Below, in pieces: positions 10,209-19,532 of a stretch of 64,000 nt of DNA. This stretch comes from Clostridiales bacterium UBA1738 (GTDB taxonomy: Bacteria; Bacillota; Clostridia; UBA1381), in assembly GCA_002315735.1 (NCBI GenBank), contig DCIA01000005.1:114091-178090 (forward strand). The letters are read 5' to 3'. The notes below the pieces were generated by a model, which did no database searches, was not told the DNA's origin, and worked only from the letters and a program-made list of their open reading frames with translations. The position numbers and the translations under genes were made by a program. The stretch's first letter is position 1. Each line of letters opens with the position of its first letter.

Positions 10209-12093
10209 ATGCCTTAAAAATTTTGACACTATCTTTTGGCATATTAATATAGAATACGCCGTCCTCTTTGTTATAAACATTTCCGGTTTCGTCTGTCATT
10301 TCAAATACGCCATATCTTGCCATATCGAGCCTTATTTCATACTCATCACCAAAATTTGATAGGGCAATAATTTTTTCGTTATCATTATATCTTATAAATC
10401 CGTAACTGTTCTTAAATTTATAAACGGTTTCAAATTCGCCGTTTTTCAACGCTTCGCTTGTATTTCTTAATTTTATTACACGCTTATAGTGTTCTAACAG
10501 GTTATTATCTTCTTTCCCCCAAGGGAAACAGCACCTGCAAAATGGGTCTTGGTAGCCCTCTACACCAACTTCATCAGCATAAAAAATTGTAGGCACTCCG
10601 GGGAATAAAAACTGCATTGTAACAAGGCATTTTAGTTTATTCTTTGCATTTGCAAGGTCGTCAGAGGATAATTTTGCACTTGCTTTTTCGTCTTTATTAT
10701 CAATATTTTTCCCACCTAAAACGGTTAGAATCCTCTCGGTGTCGTGTGTTGACAAGAAATTCAAAGTTGCGTAATAGCAAGGCTTTGGATAGTTTTCCTT
10801 TATGCTCATAATACGTCTATCAAACTCTAATGCATCAATTTTTAAAAGTGCGAAATCAACAAGTGCATTTTTCAAAGGATAATTCATTACCGAGTCAAGT
10901 TCCTTCCCTAAAAAATACTCCCGTAGTTTATCGTATGCAACCTTGTTTGAAGCATCTTCCCAAACTTCTCCGATTATCACTGCATCTTTATTCTCATTTT
11001 TTACTTCACTTCTTAATATTCTAACAAAATCGTCAGGAATTTCATCAACAACATCAAGTCGCCAGCCCATAGCACCACTTTTTAGCCATTTTTTTACTAC
11101 CGCATCTTTGTCAGTTAAAATGTATTTTCTAAGTTCCTCGCTATTTTCATTTACCTGTGGAAGAGTGTCAATTCCCCACCAGCTTTCATATTCATTAGGG
11201 TAATTTGTAAAATTAAACCATTCATAATATGGTGACTCTTTTGACTGATACGCACCTATTGATTGATAGTTTCCAAACTTATTAAAATATAAACTATCGC
11301 TTCCCGTGTGGTTAAAAACGCCGTCTAATATTATTTTTATCCCTATATTATCTGCCTTTTTACATAGCCTTTCAAAGTCTTTTTCTGTGCCTAACACTTC
11401 GTCAATCTCTTTATAATTTCCGGTGTCATATCGGTGATTAGAATAAGCCTTAAAAATCGGATTTAGGTATATGCAGGATATTCCAAGTTCCTTTAAATAG
11501 GGCAGTTTTTTTTCGATACCAATTAGGTTTCCACCAAAAAAATCGTTGGCAAGATATTTTCCGCCGAACTGTTCAGGCTTATAAAACGGGGTATCTCCCC
11601 ACTCCCGCTTTATAATATCGGTTCTGTTTCCCAAAAACTCTTTCGTTTCATTGCCGTTATAAAATCTATCAGGAAAAATTTGATAACAGACACCCTCTCT
11701 CCACCACTTTGGAGTTTCAAAATTTTCATCATATACCGTTATTTGATATTTGTTTGGACAAGATTCAGATAAAATTCCGACTCCGCCAAGATTTTCTTCA
11801 TTATTGCCGTAATAATATGTGTTTTTATTTATGCCAAATTGAAACCAATAACGCAAAAGTCCTGTATCTTTGGGGGCGGTAATTGTCGATTCATAAAAAC
11901 AAACATCTGCCGCATCGAAAATAAAATTCATATTTTTTACGATTTTCTCTTCTCCCCACTCATAAACAAGGTTCACAAAGTCAGGGATTCCGGCATCGGC
12001 TAATGAAAATCTTATTCGTATTTCACTTTTACTTGTAACTGCACCAAAAGGCATACGATAAATTAATGAATGTGAATTATGCCAAGCTTTCAT
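10207..12093 (-). CDS. GH13 alpha-amylase / neopullulanase-like enzyme
   Basis: A 628-aa glycoside hydrolase of family 13, likely of the neopullulanase/cyclomaltodextrinase group and intracellular (no signal peptide). An N-terminal beta-sandwich of the CBM34 kind spans about 1-125. The barrel starts at WREGVCYQIFPDRF. Catalytic residues are Asp347 (GWRLDVVDE), Glu376 (IIGEVWED) and Asp451 (LSTHDTER). Conserved DGVFNHTG is near 258. It starts at ATG 12093 after AGGAGGAAAA. It is the last gene of glgA-glgP-amylase, so it probably debranches or hydrolyses glycogen-derived malto-oligosaccharides. Substrate specificity (pullulan, cyclodextrin or linear dextrin) is not decided by the sequence seen. 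Confidence 0.87.
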   Translation of the reverse strand: MKAWHNSHSLIYRMPFGAVTSKSEIRIRFSLADAGIPDFVNLVYEWGEEKIVKNMNFIFDAADVCFYESTITAPKDTGLLRYWFQFGINKNTYYYGNNEENLGGVGILSESCPNKYQITVYDENFETPKWWREGVCYQIFPDRFYNGNETKEFLGNRTDIIKREWGDTPFYKPEQFGGKYLANDFFGGNLIGIEKKLPYLKELGISCIYLNPIFKAYSNHRYDTGNYKEIDEVLGTEKDFERLCKKADNIGIKIILDGVFNHTGSDSLYFNKFGNYQSIGAYQSKESPYYEWFNFTNYPNEYESWWGIDTLPQVNENSEELRKYILTDKDAVVKKWLKSGAMGWRLDVVDEIPDDFVRILRSEVKNENKDAVIIGEVWEDASNKVAYDKLREYFLGKELDSVMNYPLKNALVDFALLKIDALEFDRRIMSIKENYPKPCYYATLNFLSTHDTERILTVLGGKNIDNKDEKASAKLSSDDLANAKNKLKCLVTMQFLFPGVPTIFYADEVGVEGYQDPFCRCCFPWGKEDNNLLEHYKRVIKLRNTSEALKNGEFETVYKFKNSYGFIRYNDNEKIIALSNFGDEYEIRLDMARYGVFEMTDETGNVYNKEDGVFYINMPKDSVKIFKA

Positions 12094-12110
12094 TTTTCCT
12101 CCTAATATAA

Positions 12111-12128
12111 AGGAGCCAATCAAGGCTC
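12111..12128 (-). terminator. Weak hairpin between glgP and the amylase gene
   Basis: GGAGCC-AATCAA-GGCTCC, a 6-bp stem in the 42-bp gap. On the minus strand it is followed by TTTATATT, so it may be a leaky terminator that lowers amylase expression relative to glgP. Confidence 0.5.
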
Positions 12129-12135
12129 CCTTATG

Positions 12136-14592
12136 TTATTTTATGGGTGTCAAGTGCCAAATTTTTTCGTTATAATCGTTAATTGTTCTATCTGATGAGA
12201 AGAATCCTGCCGATGCAGTATTCATAATCGCCATATGCCACCATTTTGCCTTGTTATTATAATCTTTTGAAATTTGGTCTTGAGTATGACAATATGCAGG
12301 GAAATCACGCAGTACCATATATACATCAGGATATCCGTAATCACCAAATAAAAGTGTTTGATAAAGGTCACGGAAAATTTGTGTATTTTCAGGCTCAATT
12401 TCCCCTGAAATTAGTTGTTCCAGTGCCTTTCTCAAAACTGTGTTTGTAGAATATAGTGTTTGTACTTCTTCCGAGTTGTTAAATTTTAGTCTTGCAGCAA
12501 CTTCGTCTGCTTTTAAGCCGAATATATAGATATTATCTTTTCCGACTTGTTCTAACATTTCAACATTAGCACCATCCAGCGTTCCGCAAGTAACCGCACC
12601 ATTTAGCATAAATTTCATATTGCCTGTGCCTGATGCTTCCTTTCCTGCTGTTGAAATTTGTTCTGAAACATCTGCTGCCGTAACCAGCATTTCTGCGATT
12701 GAAACGCCGTAATTTTCTAAAAATACCACCTTGATTTTGCCCGCTATTCTTTCATCATTATTAATCATTTCAGCAACTGAATTGATAAGTTTAATAATGA
12801 GTTTTGCTCTTTTATAACCGGGAGCTGCTTTTGCACCAAAAATATATGTTTTTGGTGTGTATTCTATATTTGGATTTTCAACTAGTCTATTATATTCCGA
12901 TAGAATATGAAGCACATTTAGTAGTTGTCTTTTATATTCGTGAAGTCTTTTCGCCTGCACATCAAAAATCGAATCAGGATTTATCTCTATGCCGTTATGC
13001 TTTTTGATATACTCAGAAAGTCTTACCTTATTATTATACTTAATTTTTGCAAATTCCTCTTGGAAAGCAGGGTCATCTGCAAACTTTTTAAGTTTTTCCA
13101 GTTCGTTATAATCCTTTATCCACTTATCACCGATTTTTGAAGAAATAAGTTCTGTAAGTTCCGGATTACAGTTTGCAATCCAACGCCTAAATGTGATACC
13201 ATTTGTAATTGCGTGAAATCTCTTTTTATCAAGTCTATAATAATCTGCAAAAATATCGCTTGTAAGTATTTTTGTATGAAGCGTTGAAACACCGTTTACA
13301 GCAAAGCAAGTTGCTAAGCACAAATTTGCCATAAATACTTGATTATCAGAAATTATTGACATCCATTTCTGTTTTCCCCAATCGTCAGGGTAGACCATTT
13401 GGAGATTTTCCATAAGACGCCTGTTTATTTCTTCTACTATCATTGAAATTCTCGGAAGAATTCTCTTAAACATATCAAGTGGCCATTTTTCAAGTGCTTC
13501 ACTTAGGACTGTATGGTTAGTATATGCAAATGTTCTTCTTGTGATATCCCAAGCCTCGTCCCAACCAAGACCTTTTTCGTCTATTAAAAGTCGCATAAGT
13601 TCAGGAATTGCAAGAGTTGGGTGAGTGTCATTAATATGAATTACAGCCTTTTTTGGAAGATTTTTCCAATCATAGCCATACCTTGTTTCATACTCGTGAA
13701 GTATCCATTGAAGTGTTGCAGAAACTAAGAAATATTGTTGTTTTAGTCTTAATTCCTTTCCCTCTGTGTGATTATCTTCAGGATATAAAACCTTTGAAAT
13801 AAGTTCTGCAAGCTGTCTTTCTTCTGTTGAACGAATATAGTCACCACTGTTAAAGGCTTGCATATCCATAACATCAGGTGCCTTTGCAGACCACAATCTT
13901 AACTTATTGACAATCTTTGCATCATATCCAACAAGTGGTACATCATACGGAACGGCAGTTATTGTATGGGCATTTTCGTAACGGAAAGAAAAATGTCCAT
14001 CGCTCCAATCTGTATAAACTTGACCGCCAAATTTTACAGTAACAGCCTCCTCCGGTCTTGCAATTTCCCATGCATTTCCGTTTTCAAGCCAAGTATCAGG
14101 AAGTTCTGTTTGGTATCCGTCAACAATTCTTTGTCTAAAAAGACCATACTCATATCTTATCGTGCAGCCATATGCAGGTAAATCCATAGTTGTAAGCGAA
14201 TCCATAAAACACGCCGCAAGTCTTCCAAGACCACCGTTGCCAAGCCCTGCATCATTTTCAAGTTCTGCAATATCCGAAACCTCATATCCAAGAGATTTTA
14301 ATGCATTTGTATAAGTCTTTGTTTGCATAAGATTTAGAATGTTTGAAGTTAAAAGTCTTCCCATTAAAAACTCAAATGATAAATAATAAAGTTTTTTTGA
14401 GCCTTCCTTTTTAACCTCTTTATGCGAGATTGCCCACTTTGCCATAATTTGGTCTCTTGCAGTTAAAGCGCAAGCAGTATATATCATTTTCGGTGTTGCG
14501 TCTTCTAATGTCTTTCCAAAATGTCTTGCAATTTTCCCCTCAATTTCGTTTCTTAATTCTGTTTCCTTTGCAGAAAGTTTTATTTTTGCCAT
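12136..14592 (-). CDS. glgP: Glycogen phosphorylase
   Basis: Releases glucose 1-phosphate from glycogen or maltodextrin with PLP as cofactor. The 818-aa length is typical. Key sequences: LSFEFLMGRLL near the start, NDAGLGNGGLGRLAACFMDS, INDTHPTLAIPELMRLL, NGITFRRWI, the domain-2 segment AAPGYKRAKLIIKLIN, and the PLP-lysine region EASGTGNMKFMLNGA with TLDGANVEM. It overlaps glgA through a TAATG junction, so the two are translationally coupled. Confidence 0.96.
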   Translation of the reverse strand: MAKIKLSAKETELRNEIEGKIARHFGKTLEDATPKMIYTACALTARDQIMAKWAISHKEVKKEGSKKLYYLSFEFLMGRLLTSNILNLMQTKTYTNALKSLGYEVSDIAELENDAGLGNGGLGRLAACFMDSLTTMDLPAYGCTIRYEYGLFRQRIVDGYQTELPDTWLENGNAWEIARPEEAVTVKFGGQVYTDWSDGHFSFRYENAHTITAVPYDVPLVGYDAKIVNKLRLWSAKAPDVMDMQAFNSGDYIRSTEERQLAELISKVLYPEDNHTEGKELRLKQQYFLVSATLQWILHEYETRYGYDWKNLPKKAVIHINDTHPTLAIPELMRLLIDEKGLGWDEAWDITRRTFAYTNHTVLSEALEKWPLDMFKRILPRISMIVEEINRRLMENLQMVYPDDWGKQKWMSIISDNQVFMANLCLATCFAVNGVSTLHTKILTSDIFADYYRLDKKRFHAITNGITFRRWIANCNPELTELISSKIGDKWIKDYNELEKLKKFADDPAFQEEFAKIKYNNKVRLSEYIKKHNGIEINPDSIFDVQAKRLHEYKRQLLNVLHILSEYNRLVENPNIEYTPKTYIFGAKAAPGYKRAKLIIKLINSVAEMINNDERIAGKIKVVFLENYGVSIAEMLVTAADVSEQISTAGKEASGTGNMKFMLNGAVTCGTLDGANVEMLEQVGKDNIYIFGLKADEVAARLKFNNSEEVQTLYSTNTVLRKALEQLISGEIEPENTQIFRDLYQTLLFGDYGYPDVYMVLRDFPAYCHTQDQISKDYNNKAKWWHMAIMNTASAGFFSSDRTINDYNEKIWHLTPIK

Positions 14593-16133
14593 TATTTTTT
14601 CTCCTTTTTAGAGTTTGCAGTCGAAGTTACCGCTTTTTTTGTGGTTTTTTTAGGTTTTTCTTTTACGGTATTGATTTCTTTTTCTTCCTTTGTGGTTTCT
14701 TCAATACCTGTAATTTCGCTATACATTTTTATATATTTATCAGCCGAAACTTGCCATGAAAAATCCTTTGCCATTGCATTTTTTACAAGTTTTTTCCACG
14801 CATCTTTGTTGTCGTAGAAAGTACGCATTGCGTATTCTATAACATACATCATATCATCTGCATTATATGCAGCAAAGGAAAATCCTGTGCCTTCGCCTGT
14901 AAATTCATTGTACGGAGAAACAGTGTCTTTAAGTCCTCCCGTTTCCCTTACAATCGGAAGTGTTCCGTAACGCATAGATATAATTTGTGAAAGTCCACAT
15001 GGCTCAAAGTTTGACGGCATCAAAAATGCATCACTTGCAGCATAGATTTTATGCGAAAGTTCATTAGAGAAAAATATATTTGCCGATACTCTATCAGGAT
15101 ATTTTCCTGCAAAATATCTAAACATATTCTCGTAATTTTCGTCACCCGTACCAAGTACGACAATTTGGCAGCCACCTGCACAAAGCCTTTCCATAACATA
15201 CGCTATAAGGTCAAAACCTTTTTGGTCTGTTAGTCTTGAAACAATACCAATCATAAATTTATCAGGGTTTACTTCAAGATTAAGTTCTTTTTGAAGTTCA
15301 GTTTTGTTAATCGCTTTATTAGCAAGCGACCTTGATGTATAATTTTTATAGATTAATTCGTCTGTTTTGGGATTCCAATCTTCCGAAATCCCGTTTACAA
15401 TACCCGAAAGGTCATTTCTTCTTGCTGATAAAAGACCATCTAACCCTTCGCCATACTCCATGGTTGTAATCTCGTTTGCATAGGTATCCGAAACTGTGGA
15501 AATCCTATTTGCGTACACAAGTCCGCCCTTTAAAAGATTGGCATCGTTATAATACTCTAACTTATCGCCTGTAAAATATGAGTCGCTTATACCCATTGCA
15601 TCTTTAATCTTTTCCATATCCCATCTACCTTGGAATCTAAGATTGTGAATAGTCATAACCGTCTTAATCCCGCAATAGAACGGATTATCATAGAATGTAT
15701 CCAAGAATACCGGAATAGGTGCTGTCTGCCAATCATTACAGTTAATAACATCAGGTCTAAAATCCAAAACCGGCAAAACAGAAAGTACTGCTTTTGAGAA
15801 AAATATAAACTTTTCACAGTCTAAATGTATAAAATCATATGGTTTATCACCCGAAAAATAATATTCATTATCGATAAAATAATATGTTACACCTTTAAGT
15901 TCAAGAGAAAAAATACCGCAATATTGCCTTCTCCATGCAATATCAATATAGATATTTGTAATATATGTCATCATATCTTTGTATTTTTTATCTATACATT
16001 TATATAAAGGCAATATTACCCTTATATCCTGTCCTTTTTCCTTTAATGTCATAGGAAGAGAACCTGCAACATCGCCAAGACCTCCCGTTTTAACAAAAGG
16101 CGCCGCTTCTGACGCAACATATAAAATTTTCAT
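14592..16133 (-). CDS. glgA: Glycogen synthase
   Basis: GT5 glycogen synthase, which adds glucose from ADP-glucose to growing alpha-1,4 glucan. The start is ATG 16133, chosen for GAGGTG upstream and because MKILYVASEAAPFVKTGGLGD is the family N-terminus; Lys15 in KTGGL binds ADP-glucose. The C-terminal catalytic loop reads PSNFEPCGLSQIISMRYG, with TGGLKDTV after it. The 513-aa protein carries an unusual tail of about 40 residues, rich in Lys, Thr and Glu (EKPKKTTKKAVTSTANSKK), beyond the usual end near IKMYSEI. It leads the operon. The ADP-glucose pyrophosphorylase and branching enzyme genes are not in the window. Confidence 0.94.
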   Translation of the reverse strand: MKILYVASEAAPFVKTGGLGDVAGSLPMTLKEKGQDIRVILPLYKCIDKKYKDMMTYITNIYIDIAWRRQYCGIFSLELKGVTYYFIDNEYYFSGDKPYDFIHLDCEKFIFFSKAVLSVLPVLDFRPDVINCNDWQTAPIPVFLDTFYDNPFYCGIKTVMTIHNLRFQGRWDMEKIKDAMGISDSYFTGDKLEYYNDANLLKGGLVYANRISTVSDTYANEITTMEYGEGLDGLLSARRNDLSGIVNGISEDWNPKTDELIYKNYTSRSLANKAINKTELQKELNLEVNPDKFMIGIVSRLTDQKGFDLIAYVMERLCAGGCQIVVLGTGDENYENMFRYFAGKYPDRVSANIFFSNELSHKIYAASDAFLMPSNFEPCGLSQIISMRYGTLPIVRETGGLKDTVSPYNEFTGEGTGFSFAAYNADDMMYVIEYAMRTFYDNKDAWKKLVKNAMAKDFSWQVSADKYIKMYSEITGIEETTKEEKEINTVKEKPKKTTKKAVTSTANSKKEKK

Positions 16134-16154
16134 CAAAATCACCTCATCTATATT

Positions 16155-16183
16155 ATAATACAATAAATTTATCATTTTGTCAA
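16155..16183 (-). promoter_or_regulatory. Sigma-A type promoter of the glycogen operon
   Basis: Reading the minus strand: TTGACA (16178-16183), a 17-bp spacer and TATTAT (16155-16160), about 20 bases before the glgA ATG. It is divergent from the feoA promoter about 47 bp away. Confidence 0.7.
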
Positions 16184-16229
16184 TCTTAGTTAGCATTGCT
16201 CAAAGCGGCATAAAATAACCTTATTTTTC

Positions 16230-16259
16230 TTGACAAAATAATTAGAAAAATGATAAAAT
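16230..16259 (+). promoter_or_regulatory. Sigma-A type promoter of feoAB-dusB
   Basis: TTGACA at 16230-16235, 18-bp spacer and TAAAAT at 16254-16259, 24 bases before the feoA ATG. I looked for a Fur box around it and saw no convincing 19-bp palindrome. Confidence 0.65.
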
Positions 16260-16283
16260 TAATATTGGAAAGGTGGGCAAAAA

Positions 16284-16502
16284 ATGATTTTATCAAAAGC
16301 CGAAAAAAACAAGGAATATATAATCGAGCATATCGACCTCGATATTAAAATAAAAAGACGCTTACAGATGCTAGGTCTTACTCATGGTACAAAAATCAGT
16401 GTGCTAAACAAGAAGAAAGCAGGGCCTATGATTATAAAGGTACGAGGAACTCGTTTTGCTATCGGAAAAGGTTTTTTAGATGGAATTTATGTGGAGGACT
16501 AG
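16284..16502 (+). CDS. feoA: Ferrous iron transport protein A
   Basis: A 72-aa SH3-like cytoplasmic protein that assists FeoB. Visible family pattern: IKRRLQMLGLTHGTKISVLNKKKAGPMIIKVRGTRFAIGK, with the G-x-R-x-ALG-type turn seen as RGTRFAIGKG. It has a GAAAGGTGG site and ends three bases before feoB, so the two form one transport unit. Confidence 0.93.
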   Translation: MILSKAEKNKEYIIEHIDLDIKIKRRLQMLGLTHGTKISVLNKKKAGPMIIKVRGTRFAIGKGFLDGIYVED

Positions 16503-16505
16503 TTT

Positions 16506-18581
16506 ATGTCAGATTTAAATATAGCATTCATCGGTAATCCAAATTGTGGTAAAACAACACTATTTAATGCATATACCGGTGCAAATTTAAAGGTTGCGAA
16601 TTGGCCCGGCGTTACCGTAGAAAAAATTGAGGGCAAAATGAAATATCACGGCAAAACCTTTAATTTGGTTGACTTACCCGGTACATATTCCCTTACTTCC
16701 TATACTATGGAGGAAAAGGTTTCTCGTGAATATATTATGAGCGATGATGTTGATGTCATAATCGATGTTGCAGATGCTTCAAGTTTTGAAAGAAACTTAT
16801 ATCTAACGCTTCAGCTTATAGAACTTGGAAAGCCGGTTGTTTTGGCTCTTAATATGATGGATATTGTAGAAGAGCGTGGTATGGAAATCGATATGCACAG
16901 GCTCCCTGAAATGCTCGGTATTCCCGTTGTCCCGGTCAGTGCAAGAAAGAGGACAGGACTTGATATTTTAATGCACGCAGCAGAGCATCATGCAGGAAAG
17001 CCACATGATATCACAGAGCATCATCACCACGAATCTCCAACCATAGAGCCGATTTGTGATGATGATTATAAGGCGAATATAAAACTTCATTCTAAACATC
17101 ACCATTATGTTGTTGTTTATTCCGATGAAATTGAAGAAAAAATTGATATTATCGTTGCAATGCTAAGAAAAAATTACCCAACACTTAAAAACTATCGTTG
17201 GCACGCAATAAAAATTTTAGAAGAGGATAGCCATATATTAAAAAAATATCCACTAGACCTTCGTGGCATTGTTGACAAGAACTACGAATCCCAAATCATA
17301 AACCAAAAGTATGATTTCATACAGGAAGTTATTGATGAAGTATTGGTAAACAAGGACTCAAAAAGTGCCACGACCGATACCGCAGATAAAATATTAACAC
17401 ACAGAATTTGGGGTGTTCCGATATTTTTAGCAATTATGGCAGTTGTGTTCTTTTTAACCTTTACCGTTGGAGATTTTTTAAAGGGGTTCTTTGAAAATTG
17501 GCTTGAAAGTTTTTCAAGTTTTGTTTCAAGTTCCCTTATATCTCTTAACGCAAACGAAACGCTGATTTCCTTAATAGTTGACGGCATAATAGCAGGTGTT
17601 GGCGGAATACTTACATTCCTACCAAACATTTTCATACTATTTTTAGCACTCGCATTTTTAGAAGATAGCGGATATATGTCACGAGTTGCGTATGTTATGG
17701 ACGGCATTATGGGAAAACTAGGTCTTTCAGGAAGAGCATTTATCCCTATGCTTTTGGGGTTTGGTTGCACAGTTCCTGCAATTATGGCGTCACGCTCTTT
17801 GGAAAACAAGCACGATAAGGCAAGAACAATTTTAATTACACCGTTTATGTCTTGTAGTGCAAGGCTTCCAATATATGTGATGTTCTCGCACATTTTCTTT
17901 GGAAAATACGCAATGCTTGCTGCTTACTCTATGTATGTAATCGGCTTTGCCGTAGCACTTTTACTTGCGCTTATCATATCAAAAATTGATAAAAAACATA
18001 ATGTAAATGACCTATTAATAGAACTTCCCGAATACAAAACACCAAATGCAAGAACTATTGCGATTTATGTTTGGGACAAGATAAAGGATTATCTTTCAAA
18101 AGCGGGAACTACAATATTTATAGCCTCGATTATTCTTTGGTTTATCCTAAACTTTGGGCTTCACGGAAAAGTAATCAATATGTCTGATAGTTTTGGTGCA
18201 CAAATCGGTAAATGGCTAGTTCCGATTATGGCAACTTGTGGTCTTGGTTATTGGCAAATTGTGGTTGCTCTTATTTCAGGTGTTGCTGCAAAGGAAGTTG
18301 TAGTTTCCAGTATGGCTGTACTTTACGGCATTACAAATATTTCATCAGCAGACGGAATGACAACCCTTTCAAATATATTATCGCAAAGTGGATTTACCGC
18401 TTTAAATGCATATTCTATGATGCTGTTTTGCCTATTATATGTGCCATGCATAGCAACAATAGCAACAATAAAGCATGAAACAAATTCACATAAACACGCA
18501 ATTTTAGCAGTAGTTTTACAGCTTGGAGTTGCATGGCTTATTTCAACACTATTCTATCAAGTCGGAAGGATGATATTTTGA
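16506..18581 (+). CDS. feoB: Ferrous iron transporter B
   Basis: GTP-driven Fe2+ importer of 691 aa. N-terminal G domain: GNPNCGKTT (10-18), DLPGTYSL, and NMMD (116-119). A spacer region rich in histidine lies at 161-200 (11 His in 40 residues), which is unusual and may bind metal. Two Gate-type membrane regions follow with the conserved LLGFGCTVPAIMASR and FMSCSARLPIYV segments, plus GVAAKEVVVSSMAVLYG near the end. It follows feoA and overlaps dusB by four bases. Iron specificity is inferred from the family. Confidence 0.95.
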   Translation: MSDLNIAFIGNPNCGKTTLFNAYTGANLKVANWPGVTVEKIEGKMKYHGKTFNLVDLPGTYSLTSYTMEEKVSREYIMSDDVDVIIDVADASSFERNLYLTLQLIELGKPVVLALNMMDIVEERGMEIDMHRLPEMLGIPVVPVSARKRTGLDILMHAAEHHAGKPHDITEHHHHESPTIEPICDDDYKANIKLHSKHHHYVVVYSDEIEEKIDIIVAMLRKNYPTLKNYRWHAIKILEEDSHILKKYPLDLRGIVDKNYESQIINQKYDFIQEVIDEVLVNKDSKSATTDTADKILTHRIWGVPIFLAIMAVVFFLTFTVGDFLKGFFENWLESFSSFVSSSLISLNANETLISLIVDGIIAGVGGILTFLPNIFILFLALAFLEDSGYMSRVAYVMDGIMGKLGLSGRAFIPMLLGFGCTVPAIMASRSLENKHDKARTILITPFMSCSARLPIYVMFSHIFFGKYAMLAAYSMYVIGFAVALLLALIISKIDKKHNVNDLLIELPEYKTPNARTIAIYVWDKIKDYLSKAGTTIFIASIILWFILNFGLHGKVINMSDSFGAQIGKWLVPIMATCGLGYWQIVVALISGVAAKEVVVSSMAVLYGITNISSADGMTTLSNILSQSGFTALNAYSMMLFCLLYVPCIATIATIKHETNSHKHAILAVVLQLGVAWLISTLFYQVGRMIF

Positions 18582-19507
18582 TTAACAAACTATATTTAGC
18601 ACCTATGGCAGGTGTTACAGACAGAACTTTCCGTCTTATATGCAAAAATTTTGGGGTCGATTACCTGACTACCGAAATGGTAAGTGCTAAGGGGCTTTAC
18701 TATAAGAGCAAAAAGACAGCCTCCCTTATGACACTCTCAAAAGAAGAGCATCCTATTTCAATACAGTTTTTCGGTTCTGACCCCGAAATAATGGCAGAAG
18801 TTGCGCCGATTTTGGTCAATTATGGTGCTGATGCTATTGATATAAATATGGGCTGTCCTATGCCGAAAATTGTTAATAATGGTGACGGCTCGGCACTTAT
18901 GAAAAATCCGGACCTTGCAGGAAAGATTGTAAAAGCGATAAAATATGCCGTTAATATCCCTGTAACTGTAAAAATAAGAAAAGGCTATGAAGAAAACAAT
19001 GCCGCAGAATTTGCAAAAGTTTTAGAGGCAAATGGTGCAGATTTAATAGCAGTACACGGAAGAACAAAAGACCAACTATATTCAGGGCTTGCCGATTTAT
19101 CCGTAATAAAAGAAGTAAAATCTTCCGTTAAAATCCCCGTTATCGGAAACGGTGATATATTTTCAGCAGAAGATGCAAAACATATGCTTGACGCAACAGG
19201 TTGCGACGGAGTTATGGTGGGCCGTGGAGCGCTTGGTAATCCTTTTATTTTTAAACAAATTAAAGAATACTTAAAAACAGGAAATGTAACCTACTTTCCA
19301 ACAAATCGTGAGCGAATAGAAACAGCAATAATGCACGCAAAAATGCTCTGTGAGGACAAAAGTGAGCATACAGGAATATTAGAAGCAAGAAAACATATTG
19401 CGTGGTATATTAAAGGTCTTCCTCACGCAAATGAACTTAAAAATAAAGTTTTCCTTTCAAACAGTTTTGAAGAAATGAAAACCTTATTAGAAGCATACTT
19501 AAACTAA
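18578..19507 (+). CDS. dusB: tRNA-dihydrouridine synthase
   Basis: FMN enzyme that reduces uridine to dihydrouridine in tRNA D loops. I place the start at TTG 18578, because GGAAGGA lies seven bases upstream and the next residues INKLYLAPMAGVTDRTFR are the usual N-terminus. The start overlaps the feoB stop (TTGA). About 309 aa. Motifs: AINMGCPMPKIVNNGDGSALM with the catalytic Cys, TVKIRKGYE, AVHGRTKDQLYSG, GNGDIFSAEDA and DGVMVGRGALGNPF. Location after feoB looks incidental. A 324-aa reading from ATG 18533 would extend into feoB and is less likely. Confidence 0.92.
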   Translation: MINKLYLAPMAGVTDRTFRLICKNFGVDYLTTEMVSAKGLYYKSKKTASLMTLSKEEHPISIQFFGSDPEIMAEVAPILVNYGADAIDINMGCPMPKIVNNGDGSALMKNPDLAGKIVKAIKYAVNIPVTVKIRKGYEENNAAEFAKVLEANGADLIAVHGRTKDQLYSGLADLSVIKEVKSSVKIPVIGNGDIFSAEDAKHMLDATGCDGVMVGRGALGNPFIFKQIKEYLKTGNVTYFPTNRERIETAIMHAKMLCEDKSEHTGILEARKHIAWYIKGLPHANELKNKVFLSNSFEEMKTLLEAYLN

Positions 19508-19532
19508 AAGGCAGTTCAAAATGAACTGCCTT
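19508..19532. terminator. Terminator between dusB and potD
   Basis: An 11-bp stem AAGGCAGTTCA / TGAACTGCCTT with a three-base loop. A T-run follows on the minus strand (TTTTAG), and on the plus strand a short TT then A-rich sequence, so it best serves potD; it may also slow dusB read-through. Confidence 0.8.

Noticed and set aside
16200..16283. Possible Fur box at feoA
   Set aside because: AT-rich, but no 19-bp palindrome of the GATAATGATAATCATTATC kind was found.
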